A stretch of 33,363 nucleotides of DNA from an uncultured Collinsella sp. (GCA_900543615.1 UQSC01000007.1:1-33363); one strand, 5' to 3'. Positions 14,964 to 23,218 are shown, numbered from the stretch's first letter. Program-made: numbers and translations. The notes: generated by a model from the letters alone, not told the origin.

Positions 14964-15149
14964 ATGCAACCTCCTACCTTTCGGGAAATCATTGCCCTAC
15001 TCAAGCACGATGGATTCGTGAAGGTCGCGCAAGTCGGTAGTCATGCTAAGTATGTTTCTGGTGACCGTGCTGTCACCGTGAACGGCTCTGGTGGTGATCG
15101 ACCAAAGAAGGGCACGTGGGCAAGTATTCGTCGCCAAGCTGGATGGTAG
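14964..15149 (+). CDS. hicA: HicA-type toxin (mRNA interferase)
   Basis: A 61-residue protein with the small double-stranded-RNA-binding-like HicA fold. It shows 'TFREIIALLKHDGF', then 'GSHAKY' with the catalytic His expected in G-S-H-x-x-(F/Y), then 'VTV', and 'KKGTWASIRRQAGW' as the typical final helix. HicA proteins cleave mRNA and tmRNA and stop translation until neutralised by HicB. The ATG at 14964 has AAGAGG upstream. The hicB start lies 12 bp after its stop, so the toxin gene is first, as is usual for hicAB. All key residues are present, so it is probably functional. Confidence 0.9.
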   Translation: MQPPTFREIIALLKHDGFVKVAQVGSHAKYVSGDRAVTVNGSGGDRPKKGTWASIRRQAGW

Positions 15150-15160
15150 TTGGAGGCAAA

Positions 15161-15607
15161 ATGAGGCAGCGATTTACCTATGACTGCGTTCTCATAAAAG
15201 AAGACGACGGTTACTGCGCCAGCTTCCCGCAGATTCCCGGCGCCTTTGCCGATGGCGATACGCGCGAAGAAGCGATTGCCCATGCCACCGAGGCGCTGAT
15301 GGCGTTTTTGGCCGACGATCTCAACAACGGTTTGACTCCGGCAGGGTACGAACGCTCGGCCGAGGTCGTGGCCCTTTCAGTCGAAATCGACCACGAGGGC
15401 GCTCGGGAAGCGGCGTGCCGCACATTTAAAGACGCAGCACTGGACCTCAAAGTCTCCGCTCCGCGGATCACCGCGCTGGTCAAAGCCGGAAAGCTCGATG
15501 TTGAACTCGTCGACGGCCGTCGGATGATAACGATAGACAGCATCGAGCGCTACGCCGCCCAAAGACGCCATGCCGGCAGGCCAAAGAAGTTCGTCGCAGT
15601 CCAATAA
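15161..15607 (+). CDS. hicB: HicB-type antitoxin with C-terminal DNA-binding region
   Basis: A 148-residue antitoxin. Residues 1-65 are the partly degraded RNase H-like HicB domain ('FTYDCVLIKEDDGYCASFP', 'PGAFADGDTREEAIAHATEAL'), which binds and masks HicA. The C-terminal half ('LKVSAPRITALVKAGKLDV', 'RRMITIDSIERY') looks like a helix-turn-helix/excisionase-like DNA-binding segment suited to autoregulation. That matches the palindromes over the promoter. It ends in a basic 'RRHAGRPKKF' tail. The ATG at 15161 was chosen because GGAGG lies 5 bases upstream; the longer frame overlaps hicA and lacks a site. The operon ends here; no clear terminator is seen before the Sua5-family gene. Confidence 0.87.
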   Translation: MRQRFTYDCVLIKEDDGYCASFPQIPGAFADGDTREEAIAHATEALMAFLADDLNNGLTPAGYERSAEVVALSVEIDHEGAREAACRTFKDAALDLKVSAPRITALVKAGKLDVELVDGRRMITIDSIERYAAQRRHAGRPKKFVAVQ

Positions 15608-15741
15608 CCCCCTCACTTTCACCGACTACTAGAGCCGCTCACCAAACCAACATGCGCTCTGGGCAAATAGGCTGAATGTTTCGTGCGAGAATGCCCCTCA
15701 GTAAACAAACTTGCACCGGAGCGTAAGGGGCTGGCATACAC

Positions 15742-16485
15742 ATGCAGACGGTCTATCGGGTATACGAGGGAACGCGCGAGCCGCATCGGCTCGCCGTCGA
15801 GCGCACGGCCGAGGTGCTCGGCCGCGGCGGCCTCGCCTTGATCCCGACCGAGACCGTCTACGGTGTCGCCGTGGCAGTCAACGCCTTCTCGGACGCCGTA
15901 CCCCAAGATACAAGCGAATTCCCATCGTGGCCGCGCGATCCGCAGGCTGTCGTCAATGGCGCCGCGGTCCCTGCGCTCGGTACCGGCTACCGCCGCATCT
16001 TTACCCTCAAGCAGCGCAAGCTCACCCAAACGGTCGCCTGGCTGGTTGATAATGCCGAAGCACTCGACCGCTATGGCGTGGATATCCCCGAAGAGGCTCG
16101 CGTACTCGCGCGACGATGCTGGCCGGGAGCCCTGACTATCGTGGTCAAGGCGGCCCCCTGCGTGCCGACCTTTATGCGCGCCGCCGACGACACGGTGGCA
16201 CTTCGCGCTTCGGCCTCGCCCGTGGTGCAAGCGCTCATCCGCGCCTGCGGCAGCCCTCTTGCCTGCACCAGCGCCAACACGCATGGCGCGCCCGCGCCGG
16301 CAAGTTTTGTCACGGTGGAGGAGCGCATCCTGGAGGGGGTCGATGTTGCCGTCGACGCCGGCGAGACCCCGTGTCGCGACGCCTCGACCATCGTGTCGTT
16401 CCAGCACGGCGGGCTCCAGATCCTGCGCCAAGGCGCACTTCCCGCATCAGAGATCGAACGGGTCCTGTCCGACCCGATGCAATAG
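15742..16485 (+). CDS. Sua5/YciO/YrdC-type L-threonylcarbamoyladenylate synthase
   Basis: A 247-residue YrdC-domain protein predicted to make threonylcarbamoyl-AMP from threonine, bicarbonate and ATP, the first step of the t6A37 tRNA modification. Visible features are 'LIPTETVYGVAVAVNAF' (about 34-50), 'FTLKQRK' with the Lys and Arg of the K-x-R signature (about 92-98), 'RRCWPGALTIVV', and 'LACTSANTHGAPAP'. Between PTETVYG and KQR there are about 35 residues more than in the usual enzyme. The 'ALRAS' segment also lacks the proline of the common R-x-P. These are divergences within an otherwise complete domain. The ATG at 15742 has AAGGGG upstream. Thirteen bases separate it from glpK, so the two are likely co-transcribed. 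Position between prmC and upp agrees with sua5/ywlC in Bacillus. Confidence 0.88.
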   Translation: MQTVYRVYEGTREPHRLAVERTAEVLGRGGLALIPTETVYGVAVAVNAFSDAVPQDTSEFPSWPRDPQAVVNGAAVPALGTGYRRIFTLKQRKLTQTVAWLVDNAEALDRYGVDIPEEARVLARRCWPGALTIVVKAAPCVPTFMRAADDTVALRASASPVVQALIRACGSPLACTSANTHGAPAPASFVTVEERILEGVDVAVDAGETPCRDASTIVSFQHGGLQILRQGALPASEIERVLSDPMQ

Positions 16486-16498
16486 AAAGGTGTAAGCG

Positions 16499-18040
16499 AT
16501 GTCGTTGAATCTGGGCAGCCTGGGCATGGAAGATGCCTCGTTTAACTTTGGCGGTTCCTACATCATGGCGCTCGACTGCGGCACCACCTCGGTACTTGCG
16601 ACGATCGTCGACGAGTACGGCTGCATCGTCGCGCAGGCACGTCGTAGCGTCAAAACCAGCTTCCCGCGTCCCGGTTGGATAGAGCAAGACCCCATGGAGG
16701 TGCTTGCCAGCCAGATCGGCGTGATGATGGAGGTCCAGTTTAAGAGCGGCATCCATTCTGACCGCATCGCCGCCATCGGTATCTCCAACCAGCGCGAGAC
16801 CACGGTGGTGTGGGACCGCATAAGCGGCCAACCCATCTATAACGCCATCGTGTGGCAATGCCGTCGCACCGCACCTCTGATCGATGAGCTGGTCGAGCGG
16901 GGCGCAGAAGAGCTGGTGCGCTCCCGTACGGGACTCACGCTCGATCCGTATTTCTCGGCTTCCAAGGTGCAGTGGATCCTCGACAACGTCGACGGTGCGC
17001 GTGAGAGCGCGGCGGCGGGCGACCTCATGTTCGGCACCATCGATACCTGGCTCATCTACAACCTCACCGGCAGTCAGGTCTTTGCCACCGACTACACCAA
17101 TGCCAGCCGCACGGCGCTCTTTAATATCCATACGCTCGATTGGGACGACGACCTGCTGGCGCTCTTTGACGTTCCACGTTCCATGATGCCCGAGGTTCGT
17201 TGGAGCTCGGGCGACTACGGCCGCGTCGCGAGCGACATCATGACCAACATGCCGCCCATCATGGGCGTGGCGGGCGATCAGCAGGCGTCGCTGTTCGGCC
17301 ACTGCTGCTTCCATCCCGGCCAGACCAAAAACACCTATGGCACGGGTTGCTTTATGCTCATGAACACCGGCGACGAGGTCGTCGAATCCAAAAACGGTCT
17401 GGTCTCCACGATCGGTATCGCCGCGGACGGCAAGATCAGCTATGCGCTCGAGGGTTCTATCTTTGCCGCCGGCTCAACCATGAACTGGCTGCGCAACAAC
17501 ATGGGCATCATCTCGAGTGTGAGCGAGTCCGCGCAACTCGCCGCTTCGATCAACGACAACGAGGGCTGCTACTTCGTCCCCGCCTTCGCTGGCCTGGGCG
17601 CTCCCTGGTGGGACCCGCGTGCCCGCGGTATCGTGTGCGGCCTGACCGGTGCCTCGAGTCGCGCGACCATTGTGCGTGCGGCCTGCGAGTCCATGGCCTA
17701 CCAGAGTTATGACGTGCTGCGCGCCATGGAGCAGGACGTGGGACTTTCGATTGAGCGCCTGTCCGTCGATGGCGGCGCCTCACGCAACGAGTTCATCATG
17801 CAATTCCAGGCCGACCTGCTGGATATCCCCGTGCTGCAATGCGAGACGGTGGAGACCACGGCAATCGGTGCCGCGTACTTGGCGGGTCTTGCCGTCGGCT
17901 ATTGGGAAGACCTTGAAGAGCTGGAGCAAAATGCCCAGATCGTTAGGACCTTCCTTCCCCATATGTCCGCCGAGCGTCGCGAGCAAAACCTTGCGGGCTG
18001 GCGTGATGCAGTCAAGCGCTCGCTCAGTACCGCACAGTAG
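16499..18040 (+). CDS. glpK: Glycerol kinase
   Basis: A 513-residue FGGY-family kinase that converts glycerol and ATP to glycerol 3-phosphate. The N-terminal phosphate-binding motif 'MALDCGTTSV' follows a 22-residue extension. 'GWIEQDP', 'NQRETTVVWD' and 'WQCRRTAPLIDEL' are glycerol-kinase segments. 'TYGTGCFMLMNTG' and 'LEGSIFAAGS' lie in the C-terminal half, followed by the FGGY signature region 'YDVLRAME..LSVDGGASRNEFIMQFQADLLDIPV' (long segment abbreviated) and 'AIGAAYLAGLAVGYW'. Length is typical. The ATG at 16499 has GAAAGG upstream. No glycerol facilitator or dehydrogenase is adjacent. Its linkage to the Sua5-family gene is not part of the usual neighbourhood and suggests a local insertion. 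Confidence 0.95.
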   Translation: MSLNLGSLGMEDASFNFGGSYIMALDCGTTSVLATIVDEYGCIVAQARRSVKTSFPRPGWIEQDPMEVLASQIGVMMEVQFKSGIHSDRIAAIGISNQRETTVVWDRISGQPIYNAIVWQCRRTAPLIDELVERGAEELVRSRTGLTLDPYFSASKVQWILDNVDGARESAAAGDLMFGTIDTWLIYNLTGSQVFATDYTNASRTALFNIHTLDWDDDLLALFDVPRSMMPEVRWSSGDYGRVASDIMTNMPPIMGVAGDQQASLFGHCCFHPGQTKNTYGTGCFMLMNTGDEVVESKNGLVSTIGIAADGKISYALEGSIFAAGSTMNWLRNNMGIISSVSESAQLAASINDNEGCYFVPAFAGLGAPWWDPRARGIVCGLTGASSRATIVRAACESMAYQSYDVLRAMEQDVGLSIERLSVDGGASRNEFIMQFQADLLDIPVLQCETVETTAIGAAYLAGLAVGYWEDLEELEQNAQIVRTFLPHMSAERREQNLAGWRDAVKRSLSTAQ

Positions 18041-18163
18041 GGCTGCGATGGGCTGCTCGATACAACAAACCGCTAAACTTATGCACGGCGCGCGGCAACA
18101 ACATCGCCATGCGCCTTGTCAGCAAGGCCATCTTCCGGCCGCAACGAAAGGGGCAATCAACCC

Positions 18164-18811
18164 ATGACCGTCACCTACGATACGTCCCGTGTGACCCTTG
18201 TCGATCACCCGCTCGTCCAGCATAAGCTGTCGATTCTGCGCGACAAAAACACCGGCACCAACCAGTTCCGCCAGCTCGTGCGCGAACTCGCACTTTTTGA
18301 CGGCTACGAGGCCATGCGCGACCTGCCCATGGAAGACGTCGAAGTCGAGACCCCCATCACCACCGCAACGTTTAAGCAGCTCGCCGGCAAAAAGCTCGCC
18401 ATCGTTCCCATTCTGCGTGCAGGCCTTGGCATGGTCGATGGCATCCTCGACTTGGTACCCTCCGCTCGCGTGGGCCACATCGGTATGGAGCGCGACGAGG
18501 TTACCCACGAGCCGCACGAGTATTACTGCAAGATGCCCAAGGATATCGACCAGCGCATCTGCCTGGTCGTCGACCCCATGCTCGCCACGGGCGGTTCGGC
18601 CGAGATGGCCATCAGCTACCTGCGCGAGCGCGGTGTCAAGGACATCCGCATGCTGTGCATCGTCGCGGCCCCCGAGGGCCTCAAGTCGCTGACTGAGAAG
18701 GACCCCGATGTGCATATCTATACCTGCGCCATCGACGGCCATCTCAACGAAGCTGCCTACATCGTTCCCGGCTTGGGCGACGCCGGCGACCGCATCTACG
18801 GCACGCTGTAA
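18164..18811 (+). CDS. upp: Uracil phosphoribosyltransferase
   Basis: A 215-residue salvage enzyme: uracil plus PRPP gives UMP and pyrophosphate. Diagnostic segments are 'HPLVQHKLSILRDKNTG' near the N-terminus, 'VPILRAGLGMVDG' (81-93), the PRPP-binding 'VVDPMLATGGSA' (135-146), and the uracil-binding C-terminus 'YIVPGLGDAGDRIYGT'. Length and ending are canonical. The ATG at 18164 follows GAAAGGGG; an upstream in-frame ATG at 18116 is less well placed. A strong GC hairpin follows at 18854-18888. Position just before the atp operon is shared with Bacillus subtilis. Confidence 0.97.
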   Translation: MTVTYDTSRVTLVDHPLVQHKLSILRDKNTGTNQFRQLVRELALFDGYEAMRDLPMEDVEVETPITTATFKQLAGKKLAIVPILRAGLGMVDGILDLVPSARVGHIGMERDEVTHEPHEYYCKMPKDIDQRICLVVDPMLATGGSAEMAISYLRERGVKDIRMLCIVAAPEGLKSLTEKDPDVHIYTCAIDGHLNEAAYIVPGLGDAGDRIYGTL

Positions 18812-18853
18812 TCTCTGGGCCATACCGGCTAACGTCGAAAATACGAAGAAATG

Positions 18854-18888
18854 GTGCGCGCGGTCGAACAAAAGACGACCGCGCGCAC
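18854..18888 (+). terminator. Hairpin after upp
   Basis: GTGCGCGCGGTCG (18854-18866) is perfectly complementary over 13 bp to CGACCGCGCGCAC (18876-18888), with an A-rich 9-base loop. Only a few T follow, so it is a probable terminator of the GC-rich type rather than a classical one. Confidence 0.65.
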
Positions 18889-19003
18889 TCCTGTTAACGG
18901 ACGTTTTGCCCCGCAGGGTTCGAGAAAAACGTATTACCGTACCTGCGGCATAAAGAAGGTCTTAAGAAAACGAACAGGTGCGTATTAACCGATGCTTTTT
19001 CGG

Positions 19004-19031
19004 TTGTACTTTAGCGATTGGCTCGTACAAT
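19004..19031 (+). promoter_or_regulatory. Probable promoter of the atp operon
   Basis: TTGTAC (19004-19009), a 16-bp spacer and TACAAT (19026-19031), about 60 bp before the first gene of the ATP synthase operon and after the upp hairpin. It is the best match in the gap. Confidence 0.55.
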
Positions 19032-19093
19032 AGTCACCAATGTTTGGCGGGAACTGTCCTGTGAGGCGATAAAAAAGGAAAGTGAGGACGCCA

Positions 19094-19405
19094 GTGTTTC
19101 AGATAGCCGATCTGCTCGCTATCGTTGCAGGTGCCATCGCGGGCGCGATTGCCTTCCTTCCCTTTGTCTTTACGCTCAAGCCGGTTCTTGACGATAAGCA
19201 GAATGCGGACATGCTCAAGGGTATGGTGAGTCTGGCGGTCTCGGCAATCGCTCTGCTCGTCTTTACCTTGGTTGTGTTTGTGTTGTTCGGAGAGGCATTT
19301 CGCATGTTCCTCCTGGGCGAGGCGATCGGCTTCGTGGCCTTTATGGCCGCCTGCGCGGTTCGCGTCGCCAAGGCGCTACGAGATCCTCATGAGGTCGAAA
19401 GGTAA
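19094..19405 (+). CDS. Small membrane protein at the AtpI position
   Basis: A 103-residue hydrophobic protein with about three membrane helices ('LLAIVAGAIAGAIAFLPFVF', 'LAVSAIALLVFTLVVFVLF', 'AIGFVAFMAACAVRVA'). It sits 3 bp before atpB, where atpI is found in many bacteria. AtpI proteins assist c-ring assembly or magnesium uptake; sequence similarity here is too low to be sure. Two GTG starts are possible. GTG at 19094, with GAGG about 6 bases upstream, is preferred over GTG at 19082, which lies too close to AAAGGA. It is the first gene of the ATP synthase operon. Confidence 0.7.
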   Translation: MFQIADLLAIVAGAIAGAIAFLPFVFTLKPVLDDKQNADMLKGMVSLAVSAIALLVFTLVVFVLFGEAFRMFLLGEAIGFVAFMAACAVRVAKALRDPHEVER

Positions 19406-19408
19406 GTC

Positions 19409-20212
19409 GTGGAAATTTTTGAAAAGCTGCCTGATGAGATTAATCATCTGGTCAGCGAGTTCAGCTCCACCCCTGTCGTGGGCGATCTGAGCTGCGGCAT
19501 CACGCAGTACTCGTTTTGGCTGATCGTCTCCACGATCGTGCTCCTGATCGTCCTGGCCGTGTTCAAGAAGAAGCAGACCCTGGTCCCCAAGGGCTTCTTC
19601 GTCAACGGTTTCGAGTACATCATCGAGTACGTCGAGAACGATATCGGCAAGGGCGTCGTGGGTGAGAACTGGAAGAAGCACTTCCCGTTCCTGTGCTCGC
19701 TTTTCCTGTTCATCCTGATCAATAACATGATCGGCCTGATCCCAGGAATGAAGCCCGGCACCGGTGCAATCGGCTCCACCGCCGCGCTCGCCATCTTCGC
19801 CTTCGTGTACTTCATCTACTACGGATGCAAGGCTCACGGCGTGATCGGCTACATCAAGAGCCTCGCTCCGCAGGGCGTGAGCTTCCCGATGAACGTGCTC
19901 GTGTGGGTCGTCGAGCTTTTCTCGACCTTCCTGCGCCTCATCACGCTCGCCGTCCGTCTGTTCTGCAACATGTTCGCAGGACACGTGGTCATGGGCTCGT
20001 TCGCCATCATGGCGAGCATGTTCATGCAGCCGCTGCTTCAGCAGGTTTCCGCGGCCCACGCCGTCGGCGCCCTGCCTTCGCTGGCCTGGCTTGCCATTCT
20101 CATCCTGATCTATGCGATCGAGCTTGTGGTCGGCGCCATCCAGGCTTACGTCTTCACGGTCCTTACCGCCGTGTATGTCTCCGAGGCAGAGGAGGTCGCG
20201 GAGGAGGAGTAG
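19409..20212 (+). CDS. atpB: F1Fo ATP synthase subunit a
   Basis: A 267-residue integral membrane stator subunit with the half-channels that carry protons to the c-ring. The essential Arg is Arg183 in 'LAVRLFCNMFAGH'. 'VVELFSTFLRLITL' before it and the final helix 'AIELVVGAIQAYVFTVLTAVY' are standard. Starts at GTG 19409 after GAAAGG. The C-terminus is acidic ('EAEEVAEEE'). A 124-bp gap with a weak hairpin separates it from atpE, a spacing often used to set high c-subunit expression. Confidence 0.96.
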   Translation: MEIFEKLPDEINHLVSEFSSTPVVGDLSCGITQYSFWLIVSTIVLLIVLAVFKKKQTLVPKGFFVNGFEYIIEYVENDIGKGVVGENWKKHFPFLCSLFLFILINNMIGLIPGMKPGTGAIGSTAALAIFAFVYFIYYGCKAHGVIGYIKSLAPQGVSFPMNVLVWVVELFSTFLRLITLAVRLFCNMFAGHVVMGSFAIMASMFMQPLLQQVSAAHAVGALPSLAWLAILILIYAIELVVGAIQAYVFTVLTAVYVSEAEEVAEEE

Positions 20213-20336
20213 TCTTCCGTTCGCGCCTTAAAGGTAAGGCAATTCGTTAAACCGCCGGTGCCCGTACCCATGGAGCCCGGCAGTTATAAAAAGGTTATCC
20301 TGCGTGAAATAAGACACGCACGACAAAGGAGGAATC

Positions 20337-20531
20337 GTGGGAGTTATCGGTTACGGTCTCGGTGTTATCGGCGCTGGTCTTGCTATCGGCCTGTCTGCTC
20401 TGGGTGCTACGGGTGCTATGGCCCGTCAGCCTGAGGTCCAGGGCCGCGTGTTCACCGTCTTCATCATGGGCTCCGCTTTCGGCGAGGCTCTGGCTCTGAT
20501 CGGCTTCGTTGTCGCGCTGATCGTTAAATAG
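20337..20531 (+). CDS. atpE: F1Fo ATP synthase subunit c (short, proton-type)
   Basis: A 64-residue hairpin proteolipid that forms the rotor ring. Helix 1 is Gly/Ala-rich ('GYGLGVIGAGLAIGLSALG'), the polar loop is RQPE (30-33), and the ion-binding carboxylate is Glu50 in helix 2 ('AFGEALALIGFV'). The Gln in helix 1 and the Ser after the Glu that mark sodium-binding rings are replaced by Ile and Ala, so proton coupling is predicted. It is shorter than the usual 70-85 residues because the N-terminus begins almost inside helix 1. Starts at GTG 20337 after a very strong AAAGGAGGAATC. Confidence 0.95.
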   Translation: MGVIGYGLGVIGAGLAIGLSALGATGAMARQPEVQGRVFTVFIMGSAFGEALALIGFVVALIVK

Positions 20532-20546
20532 CACGGAGCGTCAAGT

Positions 20547-21149
20547 ATGAATCTTTCATCCCAGAAGAGCGCGATCGCACTCTCCGCGTCCGCGGCCGCG
20601 CTGCTCATGCCGGTTTCCGCGTTCGCCGAGGACGGCGCCGCCGGTGCGGACATCCTCATCCCTAAGATGGCGGAGTTCATCCCGGCGCTTATCGCCTTCC
20701 TGATTATCTGGATCGTGCTGGCCAAGGTCGCCCTGCCGGGCATCATGAAAACCATGGAGGAGCGCGGCAAGAAGATCGAGGAGAGCCTCGACGAGGCCGA
20801 GAAGACCAAGCAGGAGGCTATCGCCAAGCGCGCTGAGTCCGACTCGATCGTCACCGACGCCCGTCGTCAGGCTGCCGACATCGTTCTCGAGGCCCGTAAG
20901 GACGCCGAGTCCGAGCGTGCCCGTATCATCGAGGCTGCTCACAAGGAGGCCGAGGAGATCATCGCCAAGGCCCATACGACCGTCGAGGACGAGCGCAAGT
21001 CCATCTACGCCGGTGCCGCGAGCTCCATCGCCGACCTGTCCGTTGCCGTCGCCACCAAGATCGTGGGCGAGGCACTCGAGGACGATGCCGAGCAGAAGAA
21101 GCTCATCGAGCGCTACATCCAGGAAGCAGGTAGCCTGAATGCCGACTAG
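20547..21149 (+). CDS. atpF: F1Fo ATP synthase subunit b with N-terminal signal-like segment
   Basis: A 200-residue peripheral-stalk subunit. A membrane anchor lies at about 43-62 ('FIPALIAFLIIWIVLAKVAL'), followed by a long charged coiled coil from about 70 ('KTMEERGKKIEESLDEAE') that reaches up to the F1 head. The first 28 residues add a second hydrophobic stretch ending in 'PVSAFAED', like a signal peptide with cleavage after Ala27. This would place the N-terminus outside. Standard b subunits have about 160-170 residues without it. The ATG at 20547 has CGGAG upstream. It overlaps atpH by 11 bases. Confidence 0.94.
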   Translation: MNLSSQKSAIALSASAAALLMPVSAFAEDGAAGADILIPKMAEFIPALIAFLIIWIVLAKVALPGIMKTMEERGKKIEESLDEAEKTKQEAIAKRAESDSIVTDARRQAADIVLEARKDAESERARIIEAAHKEAEEIIAKAHTTVEDERKSIYAGAASSIADLSVAVATKIVGEALEDDAEQKKLIERYIQEAGSLNAD

Positions 21150-21615
21150 CCGCTATCAGGACAAGGTGCTCGAGACCTACGCGCGTTCCCTTTTGGAAGC
21201 CGCCAAGGCCGAGAACCATGTGTTCGAGGACCTCGAGATGATCGAGCGCTTGGCTTCTGCCAGCCCCGAGATCATCGCCGTGCTCGACACCATGTCCAAG
21301 CGCGACCAGCTCGACCTTCTTCCCAAGGTGGCAGCTGCCTTTAAGTATGTTGCCGAGGAAGACGAGGATGTAGTGGGCGTGACCGTCACCACGGCGATCC
21401 CGCTCGACGACGAGCTGCGTCAAACCATCACTAAGAAATGCGAGCAGGACTTCGGCCGCAAGGTATTCCTTATCGAGCAGGTCGACCCGTCTATCGTGGG
21501 CGGCCTGGTGCTCGAGGCCCGCGGCGAGCGTCGTGACATTTCCGTCAAGACGCAGCTGCGCATCGCGCAGGAGACCCTCGCAAACTCTGCTAATTCGTAC
21601 GGAGGTGAAGCCTAA
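21139..21615 (+). CDS. atpH: F1Fo ATP synthase subunit delta (short)
   Basis: A 158-residue OSCP-type subunit linking subunit b to the top of F1. N-terminal 'YARSLLEAAKAENHVFEDLE' and C-terminal 'VDPSIVGGLVLEARGERRDISVKTQL' are characteristic. It is about 20 residues shorter than typical delta; the shortening is in the middle. The ATG overlaps the atpF end and its stop overlaps the atpA start (TAATG), indicating tight coupling. Confidence 0.92.
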   Translation: MPTSRYQDKVLETYARSLLEAAKAENHVFEDLEMIERLASASPEIIAVLDTMSKRDQLDLLPKVAAAFKYVAEEDEDVVGVTVTTAIPLDDELRQTITKKCEQDFGRKVFLIEQVDPSIVGGLVLEARGERRDISVKTQLRIAQETLANSANSYGGEA

Positions 21616-23213
21616 TGTCCGAAACCCTCAATGCCCAGGATATCGCCAAGAAACTGCAGGAGCAGCTCACGAGCCTCTCCGCGACGGTCGATACGCATGA
21701 GGTTTCAACGGTCGACGAGGTAGGCGACGGCATCGCGCGCGTCTCCGGCCTCAAGAGCGCCATGGCAGGCGAGCTTCTGGAGTTCAAGAGCTCCGATACC
21801 GGTGAGACCGTCTTCGGCCTTGCCCAGAACCTTGACCGTGACGAGGTCGGCGCCGTTCTGTTCGGTGCCGTCGACTCCATCAAGGAAGGCGACGAGTGCC
21901 GCACCACTGGCCGCGTTATGGATATCCCCGTGAGCCGTGCCATGCTCGGCCGCGTCGTCAATCCGCTCGGCCAGCCCATCGACGGCCTGGGCGACATCGT
22001 CGCTACGCACCGTCGCCCCATCGAGTTCAAGGCTCCCGGCGTCATCGATCGTACCCCGGTGTGCGAGCCGGTTCAGACCGGTCTGCTCGCTATCGACTCC
22101 ATGGTGCCTATTGGCCGCGGTCAGCGTGAGCTCATCATCGGTGACCGTAAGACCGGTAAGACCGCCATCGCCATCGACGCTATCCTCAACCAGCGCGGCA
22201 AGGGCATGGTCTGCATCTATGTCGCCATCGGCCAGAAGGCCTCCACGGTTGCCAACATCCGCGAGACCCTCGCTCAGCACGGTGCACTCGACTACACCAT
22301 CATCGTTTCGGCCACCGCTGCCGATTCCGCCCCTATGCAGTACATCGCGCCTATGGCCGGTGCCGCTATTGGCGAGTTCTTTATGTACAACGGCGAGGAC
22401 GGCAAGCCCGCCAGCGAGACCAACCCCGGCGGCCACGTGCTCGTCATCTACGATGACCTGTCCAAGCAGGCTGTGGCCTACCGTCAGATGTCGCTGACGC
22501 TGCATCGTCCGCCCGGACGCGAGGCCTATCCTGGCGACATCTTCTACCTGCACTCTCGTCTGCTCGAGCGTGCCGTCAAGATGTCCAAGAAGAACGGTTA
22601 CGGCTCCATGACGGCACTGCCGATCATCGAGACCCAGGACGGCGACGTCTCGGCCTACATTCCGACCAACGTCATTTCCATTACCGATGGTCAGATCTAC
22701 CTGCAGTCCGAGCTCTTCTTCCAGGGTCAGCGCCCGGCAGTCGACGTGGGTATCTCCGTGTCCCGCGTCGGTGGCGATGCGCAGACCAAGGCCATGAAGC
22801 AGGTCGCCGGCAACCTCCGTCTGGACCTCGCTTCCTATCAGGAGCTCGCTGGCTTTACGCAGTTCGGCTCCGACCTCGACGAGGCTACTCAGAAGCAGCT
22901 GACCCACGGTGCTCGCATGACCGAGCTCCTGAAGCAGCCGCGTTACAAGCCGTTTGAGGTTGGCGAGCAGATCGTTACGCTGTTCGCTGGCAACGAGGGC
23001 TTCCTGGATGACCTGGAGATCGCCGACGTGCTGCCTTTCCGTGCCGAGCTCATCGAGTACATGGACAATGGCTTTGGTTCGCTGCTCGACAAGGTTCGCG
23101 CCAAGAAGATCGATGATGACACCAAGGCTGAGCTCTTGCGCGTCATCGGCGACTTCAAGCAGCAGTTCATGGCCAAGCACCATTCGGATGTTTCTGGATC
23201 AGAGGAGAACTAA
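21615..23213 (+). CDS. atpA: F1Fo ATP synthase subunit alpha
   Basis: A 532-residue non-catalytic nucleotide-binding subunit. Walker A GDRKTGKT lies at 176-183. 'VIYDDLSKQAVAYRQMSL' covers Walker B and the start of the 'PPGREAYPGD' segment. The arginine finger is in the 'GISVSRVGGDAQ' segment. Length is typical for Gram-positives. The start codon overlaps the atpH stop. A GC-rich coding run with no frame defects. Confidence 0.98.
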   Translation: MSETLNAQDIAKKLQEQLTSLSATVDTHEVSTVDEVGDGIARVSGLKSAMAGELLEFKSSDTGETVFGLAQNLDRDEVGAVLFGAVDSIKEGDECRTTGRVMDIPVSRAMLGRVVNPLGQPIDGLGDIVATHRRPIEFKAPGVIDRTPVCEPVQTGLLAIDSMVPIGRGQRELIIGDRKTGKTAIAIDAILNQRGKGMVCIYVAIGQKASTVANIRETLAQHGALDYTIIVSATAADSAPMQYIAPMAGAAIGEFFMYNGEDGKPASETNPGGHVLVIYDDLSKQAVAYRQMSLTLHRPPGREAYPGDIFYLHSRLLERAVKMSKKNGYGSMTALPIIETQDGDVSAYIPTNVISITDGQIYLQSELFFQGQRPAVDVGISVSRVGGDAQTKAMKQVAGNLRLDLASYQELAGFTQFGSDLDEATQKQLTHGARMTELLKQPRYKPFEVGEQIVTLFAGNEGFLDDLEIADVLPFRAELIEYMDNGFGSLLDKVRAKKIDDDTKAELLRVIGDFKQQFMAKHHSDVSGSEEN

Positions 23214-23218
23214 GCCCC

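Noticed and set aside
20213..20336. A separate promoter or riboswitch in the atpB-atpE gap
   Set aside because: Only weak 4-bp stems and no good hexamer pair; a translation-enhancing leader for atpE is enough to explain it.
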